Of a stretch of 64,000 nt of DNA, positions 22,120 through 30,693 are shown one piece after another. The stretch's first letter is position 1, and each line of letters begins with the position of its first letter. Under the pieces are notes generated by a model. The model was not told the DNA's origin, made no database searches, and saw only the letters and a program-made list of their open reading frames with translations. The position numbers were made by a program, and so were the translations under genes. Source of the DNA: Punica granatum (taxonomy: Eukaryota; Streptophyta; Magnoliopsida; Myrtales; Lythraceae); the NCBI RefSeq assembly GCF_007655135.1, contig NC_045129.1:27129391-27193390 (forward strand), read 5' to 3'.

Positions 22120-24217
22120 CTAGGTAAATCACTCTTGACTTAGAGGAGTTAGGGCTTTTTATATTTTTGCATGGCTATGGAGTACTATGGTATTTTATGC
22201 ATACTTAACTTGCAAGACTTAACTTTTATGCAATTTTATGTTATATTATGCATGTGTATTACCTTATAACTTGCTAGCATGTCGGAAAAAGGTTTGGATT
22301 GTTGTTTGGAAGACCATCCCGACCCGGAAATGGCAAGTGAGCTCACGGCCAAGTCTCTAAATGGGATGGCCGAGACTTGAGTTGCTCTTTTCGGGTTAAG
22401 ATTGGTCTCCTTAGCCCGATCCAAGTAATTTTCCGAGTTTATTTTGTTGTTCTTGCATGCATGAAGCCGGTATTATTTTATCGATTCCTTAAATAACATG
22501 TTTGTGAATGTTTGCATGTTTAAATGAGTTAATCAAATCATGGTAATACCGGCTTTTGTCAAAACGTGTTATTCATGATGTTTGATGTTTGAGCATGCGA
22601 AAAATGATTAAACCAAGACAAGGAAATTCTTTGTGATTTGAATCGAGCCATGAGAGTATTCGGCCATCTTTGACAAGGTGAAGCCGAGGGCTTCTTGGCC
22701 CTTTTTGGATCAAGAATGATTTCCTTATTTCGAGTTTAATTCATTTCCCGGATTGTACGAAAGTGTAATTTCGATATTTCCATGATTCCCATGTTAAAAC
22801 ATCTATTACATGTCTTTTCAAAACAAAACATGCATGGATTCGGGTATCGTTGACTCATTCGGGTCCATTCGGTTACGAGGGCAGTTTCGGTCATTGGACC
22901 AAATATCCTCGATCCTTACGGATTCGTGTTGGTCGCCGAATCACGAATCGTTTTCACAATTAAAGTATTCGGCAATAACCTTAAGCATTAATTCCACGAA
23001 CGGGTTAATCGGGACGTTCACACGGTTAATTCATTCCATTTAAATAACTTTGCACGAATTGGACATTAATTTGTAACTCGCGTCGACGAATTACAAAACG
23101 GTGTTAATGCCCTTTTCAAAACCCTCATACTTTCAAATCCTTATTGTGTTGTTCTCCTTTTCTGAAAACAAATTTTCAAATCAAGGGCAAGAACATCATT
23201 TCGTGATTCGCCGACATCCTAGCGCAGTTTAAGATGTCAGTTAGGTATTCTGTATCAAAATACAGTTATCGGATTAATCATTTCACTCGACTTAACCAAA
23301 TCCTAGAAAATGGTTAGGCGGAACTCTAGGTTCCAAATCTAGAGTCAAAATACAAGTTTGGATCAATTCAGTGGTAATTCAGTGTCACAATACAGAACAA
23401 CTGTAAAAGCAATCCACATACATGAGATTTGACTCTCTTTGTCAAGTTCTCAAAACAAAGCCGAATGCTAAAACATTGGCATGTGCTTGTTTGTCTAGGG
23501 TAGGATTTGCATGCCAAAATACCCCGGATTAACAACTTGTTAAAACACGTACACTCGATAATAACAAAGACCTTGTCTGTTATTTACTTGCTGCGTGTTA
23601 TCTTTCCGCACATGTTTGCCATGCGGGTCGAGCCTGATCCCTAGGCCGAATAATATTAGGGTTCAACACCCTAATCATCGATGACAGGGTCCAACGCCCT
23701 AATCAACACTCACAGGGTCCAACGCCCTATTCAGTGAGAGCGTCCATTGAATTTCAGTTCTTCGGTCTTTTTCCCTAAACTCACGGTGAGTTAGAGTGGA
23801 ATAATAACTGAACGCGAGTCGACTGGAATTCGGCCATTTGTAATTTGTATTTATTGTTTTCGAGAGCATTGTAAGGATTTTATTTTGTACATTTATTCTG
23901 TAAGAATTCCAGTCGGTGAGCGAACGGTCCGAGAGTCGAATTAATCGAATCGGTCTAATGCTTGCCCAGATACAAGTAAATCCAAGAACTCGCTGTTCTG
24001 GTTCACGCAGGGATTCAACCTCCATGGTTCGATGAACTGTAACGCAAGATTGTGAACCAATTCCCTGACACACGGGTTTACTTCTCTCTCAGCTTCTCCA
24101 CCGACATCGTTTAATTCATCGAAGTTACGGTGTCAAAACGTGTGAGCCGAGTGCAGTCTAATTCATGCGGTAAATAAAACAAAAATGCAAGCCTAGCAAA
24201 CCAGAGTACCGAAAGGG

Positions 24218-24240
24218 CGTGCGGGATATAGGCCCGCACG
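24218..24240 (+). other. A1 U5 hairpin CGTGCGGG/CCCGCACG
   Basis: Identical in stem and loop to the B1 copy at 2791-2813, although the flanking LTR is diverged. Confidence 0.65.
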
Positions 24241-24341
24241 TAACATGAACCCCCGAACACTTTTCCGGTTCCGCACAGATCAATACCTTAACGACAAACT
24301 AGGTGTTCCATACCCCTAGACTCGGGTAACTTATCCGCCCT

Positions 24342-24377
24342 CGACCTACGGGTCGTAAAATGATAAGTGGCGACTCC
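24342..24377 (+). other. A1 U5 UNCG hairpin and primer-site half copy
   Basis: CGACC-TACG-GGTCG (24342-24355) is followed by TGGCGACTCC (24368-24377). Compared with B1, the loop changed from TTCG to TACG within the stable UNCG class. Confidence 0.6.
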
Positions 24378-24494
24378 TTCTCTCACGCGTGTCCGTCACG
24401 AGTCCCCACGGGAAGGTGGACACTCCCAAGCCGCGCGATCCAAAAGCGCGCAATGCAGGCCCCGACGAGAGTCCACATTCGGGTCCATACAGCT

Positions 24495-24512
24495 TGGCGA
24501 CTCCGCTGGGGA
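24495..24512 (+). other. A1 primer-binding site (tRNA-Arg type)
   Basis: TGGCGACTCCGCTGGGGA starts three bases after the 5' LTR end, the same spacing as in B1. It is where minus-strand DNA synthesis starts. Confidence 0.85.
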
Positions 24513-25095
24513 CATACTTAGTGGATTCAGGCTCGATCCGTTTGCTTACTTGCATGTTCATTTACCGCTTTCTGCAACTTTCTCGCTTATCTATTTTACG
24601 CATATTTACTTTTCTGCACTTGCATTGCATCATTCTAGTGGATTTAGGTACCACGCTTGAAATCCCACGAGCGGCAATCTAGGAAGCTAGGTTAGACAGG
24701 GGTTCGAAGTAGGGGTACGGCGCGCGGTTCGACTGTCGCTTAGGCCTTGAAAAGAATCCGCCCAATTTCATGGAATTGATACCCTTGAGTCGGGAGCCCC
24801 CATCTTTAGTTAGTTGCTATCCCGGTAGCACCTAAACCATGCATAAACAGGGACCGTCATGCTGGACCAAAATTGCCTTCATGCCGTCAACCGACCTAAA
24901 AGTACGGTCTTTGAGTCGGCCCCTAGTTTTCTTTTAGGCGGGCCTTTTGTTGTTTTTCTACAATGAGCGACGTACATTGTAATAGATACAGATATACTTT
25001 ACTTTTCTGCACTGCATGCATGTTTTCAAAACAACCTAGGACATTACATCAGTTTGTTTATAAACATTAAACCAACATCTCTCCATTAGGTAAGG
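24513..25095 (+). other. A1 untranslated leader
   Basis: No ORF. Several blocks are shared with the B1 leader. It ends in CCATTAGGTAAGG directly before the ORF1 ATG. Confidence 0.6.
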
Positions 25096-26592
25096 ATGAA
25101 TCGCTCGCATCCCTGTCTTAGGCTCGATGTCATCATCATGCCATCTGCGGACATTACTCGCCTTTGGAATACATTCCGCCCAGTTGACCGTGCATTCCTC
25201 CGGCTCATCATAGGAGAATTGCCATTACTCGCTGATTCCCCCATTGATTGGACCCTACTCAGAACTGCTATTAGTTTTTGGGACACTTAGCGGGCCGTAT
25301 TCAGTTTTCAGGGGTCAGAGCTAGCTCCCACAGTAGAGGAGTATGCGGCACTCATTCAGCGACCCATGCCGACCCTCGACATCGTGGCGCCCAACCAGTT
25401 CGCCACGATACAGAGTAGACTCGCCATCCTCTTAGATCTCCGCGACGAAGAAATTCGTCTCGAGCTTCAGCATGGAGGGGAGCATAGCGTTAGGACCGCA
25501 TGGCTCATAGACTTCATACGTGTTCATTCTCTCAATGCCAGGGGAGAATCGTACCAGCGTGACGCCTGTCACGGGTTCCTCTTGCTCATCTTTGGGACCA
25601 TCCTATTCCCCCACTCGTCGAACCTCATAGACGGGGCACTTGCCCAAGTCATCCTCCAAGTGGTAGGAGGCCGTAGCTATGTAGAAGCCGTCTTGGCTGA
25701 GACCATTCGGTCTCTTGACTATGTACAAGAGGTTCGACGTGGTAGAATGAGAGGAGCTCCGCATCTTCTTCAGATTTGGCTCCTCGCACACATCAGGCCG
25801 TTCTGCTCATCACAGCCCTTTTCCTACATCACTGACGAGCGTTCGCTCATCGCTCGCCTACTTCAAGTGTTTCGGCCCTCCGATCGCGACTACACCGATT
25901 GGTTCCAGTTCTTCAAGAGACTCACCCCGGCATAGTTTTTGTGGGCTGCTCGCTGGAATCCCGGTGGACCCTTTACCATTGGATGCCCTTCAGTCATAGG
26001 ACTTCCTCTGATCAGTCACTTAGGGAGCACACTTGTTTTCCCAGCCCGAGTCATCAGACAACTTGGCGGCTTACAGGATATTCCTAGAGAGGCAGATCGC
26101 ACTCCACACCGCTTCATGTGGACGGATATTATAACTTTACTTCCAGATAGGGTTTTGCGGATTAGAGAAGTTCAACATTTATGGAACACGCGCATCGTTC
26201 AAGAGCTCTATTTCCCGGAGCACCCTACCGACGACGAACGAGCTTTCTCAGCTACCGTAGCATATGTGGCGCAATTCCATCCACAGGGACTCACACCCGT
26301 TCGTCGACGACATTTGCCGCGGATTCCTCACGCACCGCATGCAGACATTCCAGACGCGGAGAGCTCAGTCCAAAGAGTCATGCGCACAGAATTGCAGTCC
26401 ATCAGAGAAGAGCGAGATCGACTCCGTTGTGAGCTTGTGGATATTCGCGCAGAACTCACTGATCACAGAGAGCTTTAGAGCGAGTTGGCTCAGATTCGCG
26501 CACGCATAGCGAACCAAGACAGGGAGATAGCGCGTTTGAGCGCTATGCTGGACCGAGCGCGGGCAAAAGCTCGCAAGGTCTTTCATCCTTAG
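25096..26592 (+). pseudogene. A1 ORF1: DUF7745 / plant-mobile-domain-like protein, three in-frame TAG codons
   Basis: One frame runs from ATG 25096 to TAG 26592 (498 codons), interrupted only by TAG at 25288, 25933 and 26476. The N-terminal part has LLADSPIDWTLL, FWD and APTVEEYAALIQRP, the pattern I know from plant DUF7745 proteins, which are related to the plant mobile domain. The middle has FGTILFPHSSNLID and WLLAHIRPF. The C-terminus (about residues 430-495) is a charged, heptad-like coiled coil. Family Ogre elements are known to carry an ORF of unknown function before gag, and the position fits. All three stops sit where a Gln (CAG) codon would be expected, so C-to-T change is likely. 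Function unknown. Confidence 0.7.
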
Positions 26593-26887
26593 GTTTAGTT
26601 TGTTAACGCTTTTGCCCCGCACCAGACCCACGCAGCGTTCACTCAGCTACGGGTTGTAATAGTTGGCGGTTTAATGTTTATGTTTCCTTTTCAAACAGAC
26701 TGTCTTTATAAATTATAGAATATGAATCAAACTGATGTAATGGCATTAATATTTTCAAACTTATGCACCTCATACTGTCATCTATATTTTGAAGATAGTC
26801 AAAGCACTATAAGTACACTCATACACTTACGCATACAGGTACTAACAACTGGCGTCCCATCGATATCCGACTCGTGCACGAGTAAGG
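26593..26887 (+). other. A1 spacer between ORF1 and gag
   Basis: AT-rich, with no conserved frame. It ends in CACGAGTAAGG before the gag ATG. The TAAGGATG context is the same as at the ORF1 start. Confidence 0.5.
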
Positions 26888-29800
26888 ATGGCAGAAGACC
26901 AACAACCCGCCATTCTTGAACAGGATACTCCGCCAACGCCGATACATTCTCAAACACCACTGATGCAAGTTACATCACCTGTAATGCTCACGGACATATC
27001 TACAGCGCATTCAGGCGTCCCTATCGGACATCCTCCACCAACAGTACAGACGGCGTCCAACCTTGTGGAGTCCGCACGTTTTACTGCGTTAGAAGGAATG
27101 GTGAACCACTTGGCGGCCAACATGGCCACCAACATGACTGAGCTCATGTCCATGCTCAGGAATCAGAATCAGGCCTCATCGAGCTTTACTCCGCCTCTGG
27201 AGCATAGACCAATTGTCGATCCAAATCCAATGGTCACTCCAACCTTTGCTTCGGAGGCTGAAGACGCATCTTTCTCGACAATGGCGTTTGCACCAACAGT
27301 CCATCCGATCAATGATCCTTTACCGCCACCACCTACTCCAACAGCAGTTCCGTTGCCACCAGCAGCTTTCTTATCCACGGACTCTACTATGCATGCGCTG
27401 CCACCGCTAACCGTGTCAATGCATCCTCCAATCTATACTGTGCCACCACCGACAGTTCCTCCGGTCACGATCGCACAGGCTCCTGTTTCCACTGCAGACC
27501 AATTTCCTTTCCAAACTCCACAACCCCAAATAAGCTTTTCTTACCCTGCTCCACCGCCCCTAAACATTCCTCCCACTGAACCGGGCACGCCTACTCAGGC
27601 TGCCCCTCCAGCTCTACCGACAAACGTTCCTCTCGAAGCGGAGAATGAACAGGAGAGGAGAATAAAGAGAATGGAGGAAACCATTCGAGCCCTCCAAGTA
27701 GGCAACCCCCGTTTCGATTTCAGTGACAGTGACTGGAATCTCTTTCCAGGCATGCGGCTGCCCCCTAAGATCAAAATTCCAGAGTTCAAAAGATATGATG
27801 GGACCAGAGACCCTCGGCATCATCTCCGTCATTATCAGAGCAAAATGCTCTCATACTGGGATTATGAGGAATTCGTCATTCAGACTTTCCAAGATAGTCT
27901 TATGGGATCGGCGCTAGATTGGTTTATGACCCTGAAAGCCGGCGATGTCCCTACATGGACAGATCTTTCTCAGAAGTTCCTCGACCAGTATCGATTTTGT
28001 GCGGAAACACCTCCTACCCTTCTCGATCTCAGCATGACAGAGATGAAGGAGGGTCAAGCTTTCGAAGCATACGCAACGGAATGGAGAGGAAGAGCAGCAA
28101 AGCACATTCCTCCAATCACTGAGCGACAACAAGTTCAGCTGTTCCACTCCACACTCAGAGGCGCGTATTACTCACATCTCCTGGCTCATACTTCCTCCTT
28201 CTCGGACTTGATCGAGGCAGGAAAGAAGCTTGACATGGGTGTTAAGTTAGGAAGAATCGAAGGCCCATCAAAGAAGAAGGATGGAGAGACGTCAAAGAAG
28301 CAGACTGTTGGAACCTCCAGGAGAAGCAAAGACATGACTATTGGCGCCGTCAACTCCGGATATCAGGCTTCACAGCCGATTTCGGTGGACTATACTCCTG
28401 CATTACAGACTCCCCAGGCATATGCACATCCCGTGCATTATGTGCAGCCCTACCAAACATCGCAGGCTTATTTCCCAACCCCGCCAACTGTTATCCAGTC
28501 GCAACTTCCGCAACAGCATATTCCTGCTCAGGCTCAACAAGGTAGACCCCCGGCTTCGAGATCTCCTCAGTCGGTTCAACGTGCTCCAGCCCCCAGAACT
28601 TATCAGGACAAAGTTGCACAACCGCGTCCACGCAAGCAGTACACCACTTTACCAGCCCCTCTCTCTCACATATTCAGGCAGCTTCTTGCAGGCAACAAGA
28701 TCAGAACAGAAGCGCCTGGTCCCAACTTTGACCCCGCAGTGCAGAATCAGAACTTACACTGTGAATTCCATCGGGGTGCTCCTGGTCATACCCTCGACAA
28801 TTGCTGGACACTCCGGAATAAAATTCAGGAGTTGATCGACGCAAGGCAAATCTCCTTTAATGAAGTGAAGCCACCGAATGTCCGCGCAAACCCTCTCCCC
28901 GATCATGGATCAGGTTCAGGACCTTCTATCAACATGATCAGCATCGCTTCTATCAAAGAGGAAGAAGACGCGCAGAAGACCTCAATTCCCTTTATTGTCA
29001 ATTATGCTCCGACAAATGATGCATTTACATCTGACGTCCCATTCGTTATCGAGGTTCTTGCGAAGGAGCCATACCAAGACCGTCGAGTTCCCTGGGATTA
29101 TGGGAATGAGGTTGCCAACATGGAGCATGAGATGAGTGCGATGGGCATCACGCGCTCAGGACGAGTTTATCAGGGTCCAGAGTCTACAGACAAAGGGAAA
29201 GCCCCTGTTGTTACATCCTCAGCCGTTCCAGAAGCCGTGCCAGTCTTTACAAAGAAGGTCACCGATCAAGAAGCGGAAGCTTTCATGAAAGTGATCAAGG
29301 CAAGTGAGTACAAAGTGGTGGAGCAAATGGGCAAGTCACCCGCCCATATCTCGCTCCTCGCGTTGCTTTTGAGCTCCGAGCCGCATCGGAATGCTTTGTT
29401 GAAAGTCCTCACCGCGGCACAAGTCCCAAAAGACACGGCACCGGATAATATCGAGCAGACTGTTAGTTCAATCTTCTCGAATCAGATATCCTTTGCAGAT
29501 GATGAGCTTCCATCCGAAGGTCAGGAACACTTACGGGCATTGCACATAGTCTGTAAGTGCAACAATCACATTGTTGGTCGAGTCATGATCGACAACGGCT
29601 CTGCTCTCAACGTTTGCCCCGTCTCCACACTGAAACAGATGAACGTGGACATGAGCCGCATCCGTGCAAGCAAGACCACTGTTCGAGCCTTTGATGGCTC
29701 TAGGAGAGAAGTGAATGGAGAAATCGATCTCCTGATCGATGTGGGTCCTTGCTCATTCTCTGTCACCTTTCAGATCCTCGAGATACCCAATGCTTTCAGT

Positions 29801-30592
29801 CTCTTGCTCGGGAGACCATGGATTCACGCCGCCGGCGCTGTTCCTTCGTCGCTGCACCAGAAACTGAAGTTCTTCGTCGAAGGTAAGCTTATCACTGTCA
29901 ACGGTGAGGAAGACTACGCAGTCTACAAGGAGACAGCCGTTCCTTACATCAGCATTGGAGAAGATCAGAATCTTCCCTTTCACTCTTTCGACACGATTTC
30001 CGTAATCCGAGACTACGGAAAAGTCGGTCCATCACGAACCGATCGTATGATTGGAAAGGTTCTGTTGAAGAACGATTACGTCCCCGGAACTGGACTTGGG
30101 GCACGTGCACAGGGAATCCTTCGACCGATTGAAATGGAGGAATACCGCAATAGGAGGGGACTTGGCTTTCGCCCCTCCTGTCATGAGATCGTGCAGTCTC
30201 GCCGTGGAAAGCATCTACACCGCCTTGCTGTACATTACGAAAAGCTCTTCAGGGGCATTCTGGTTCCACCACTCTCACAGTTTTTTGCAGCACCACCGCA
30301 GATCATGGGAGGCACCTCCGATAGCCCAATCACTGAAACGATGACTTCTCTTCGGATGCAGTTGAAGCGTTTTTGGCTTTGCCAGCCATATATGCCGTCA
30401 CTGAGGAGACATCTTCCAGGGTTCATATCCGCCCTGTACGGGAGGATGAGGAGCTTACCAACTGGACTTCAGTTCCGCTCTACTCGGCGTAGTTGCCGAT
30501 GTGTAAGACGGTCTTTATATATAATGCTACCTGTGTGTCGGCAACGCCATAAGCCACACAACAGAAGAGGGGTTTTTGTTATGGCTTGTTAA
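26888..30592 (+). CDS. gag-pro: A1 gag-protease polyprotein with G-patch, frame broken near its 3' end
   Basis: Residues 1-260 are Pro/Thr-rich and probably disordered. A Retrotrans_gag domain begins near residue 290 (PEFKRYDGTRDPRHHL) and runs to about 450. A zinc knuckle of the Tat form C-x2-H-x5-H-x4-C (CEFHRGAPGHTLDNC) lies near residues 625-640. The aspartic protease has IDNGSALN with the catalytic Asp at residue 902, and LLGRPW further on. A G-patch-like segment (YVPGTGLG) follows at about 1063-1070. The product forms the capsid and matures the polyprotein. From 30340 the conserved coding signal moves to the next frame, so the last 80 or so residues of this frame (basic, Cys/Arg-rich) are spurious. 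Confidence 0.9.
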   Translation: MAEDQQPAILEQDTPPTPIHSQTPLMQVTSPVMLTDISTAHSGVPIGHPPPTVQTASNLVESARFTALEGMVNHLAANMATNMTELMSMLRNQNQASSSFTPPLEHRPIVDPNPMVTPTFASEAEDASFSTMAFAPTVHPINDPLPPPPTPTAVPLPPAAFLSTDSTMHALPPLTVSMHPPIYTVPPPTVPPVTIAQAPVSTADQFPFQTPQPQISFSYPAPPPLNIPPTEPGTPTQAAPPALPTNVPLEAENEQERRIKRMEETIRALQVGNPRFDFSDSDWNLFPGMRLPPKIKIPEFKRYDGTRDPRHHLRHYQSKMLSYWDYEEFVIQTFQDSLMGSALDWFMTLKAGDVPTWTDLSQKFLDQYRFCAETPPTLLDLSMTEMKEGQAFEAYATEWRGRAAKHIPPITERQQVQLFHSTLRGAYYSHLLAHTSSFSDLIEAGKKLDMGVKLGRIEGPSKKKDGETSKKQTVGTSRRSKDMTIGAVNSGYQASQPISVDYTPALQTPQAYAHPVHYVQPYQTSQAYFPTPPTVIQSQLPQQHIPAQAQQGRPPASRSPQSVQRAPAPRTYQDKVAQPRPRKQYTTLPAPLSHIFRQLLAGNKIRTEAPGPNFDPAVQNQNLHCEFHRGAPGHTLDNCWTLRNKIQELIDARQISFNEVKPPNVRANPLPDHGSGSGPSINMISIASIKEEEDAQKTSIPFIVNYAPTNDAFTSDVPFVIEVLAKEPYQDRRVPWDYGNEVANMEHEMSAMGITRSGRVYQGPESTDKGKAPVVTSSAVPEAVPVFTKKVTDQEAEAFMKVIKASEYKVVEQMGKSPAHISLLALLLSSEPHRNALLKVLTAAQVPKDTAPDNIEQTVSSIFSNQISFADDELPSEGQEHLRALHIVCKCNNHIVGRVMIDNGSALNVCPVSTLKQMNVDMSRIRASKTTVRAFDGSRREVNGEIDLLIDVGPCSFSVTFQILEIPNAFSLLLGRPWIHAAGAVPSSLHQKLKFFVEGKLITVNGEEDYAVYKETAVPYISIGEDQNLPFHSFDTISVIRDYGKVGPSRTDRMIGKVLLKNDYVPGTGLGARAQGILRPIEMEEYRNRRGLGFRPSCHEIVQSRRGKHLHRLAVHYEKLFRGILVPPLSQFFAAPPQIMGGTSDSPITETMTSLRMQLKRFWLCQPYMPSLRRHLPGFISALYGRMRSLPTGLQFRSTRRSCRCVRRSLYIMLPVCRQRHKPHNRRGVFVMAC
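30338..30502 (+). pseudogene. out-of-frame end of A1 gag-protease exon
   Basis: Translation of 30340-30489 in the neighbouring frame gives an acidic, protein-like segment containing ALPAIYAVTEET and REDEELTNWTSVP, typical of Tat proteins at this point. At 30489 the sense moves one frame again for a few codons up to a splice-donor-like GTAAGA at 30503. Two single-base losses, at about 30338-30340 and about 30489, explain this. The alternative is sequencing error. Confidence 0.6.
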
Positions 30593-30693
30593 TAAAATCC
30601 CTACATGCTTTTTGAATTTTTGTGTCTAGATTCTCTCTCTCATGCTTACTTCTAGCATCTTTAATTTCTAAAACAATTCGCTTTCGTGTCCAG
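30503..30693 (+). other. probable intron between protease and reverse transcriptase
   Basis: The donor is GTAAGA (30503). The stretch contains stops in all frames and is T-rich. The acceptor is TTTCGTGTCCAG (ending 30693). Joining 30502 to 30694 puts the local upstream frame in register with pol. Pol has no ATG upstream of its conserved start. Ogre elements are known to have an intron at this place. Branch-point candidates are CTTAC and TTTAATT within the last 60 bases. Confidence 0.6.

Larger units (their letters stand above)
19973..24491 (+). repeat. A1 5' LTR, 4.5 kb
   Basis: It runs from TGTCAGCA to GTACA. It is 121 bp shorter than the 3' LTR. The main causes are a 51-bp deletion at about 20743, where the 3' LTR keeps 36685-36735, and a shorter GC-rich array at 21884-21990. 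The TATA box is about 1.54 kb into the LTR, so R plus U5 are nearly 3 kb. Confidence 0.95.

Noticed and set aside
21817..22132. Overlapping Ala/Arg-rich frames on both strands in the CG-rich LTR array (also 37807-38191 and 58892-59381)
   Set aside because: High GC removes stops in all frames; the encoded peptides differ between the two A1 LTRs.
25288..25290. Programmed readthrough of the ORF1 TAG codons
   Set aside because: The bases after the stops (CGG, TTT, AGC) do not follow the CARYYA readthrough pattern, and three independent stops in one ORF favour mutation.
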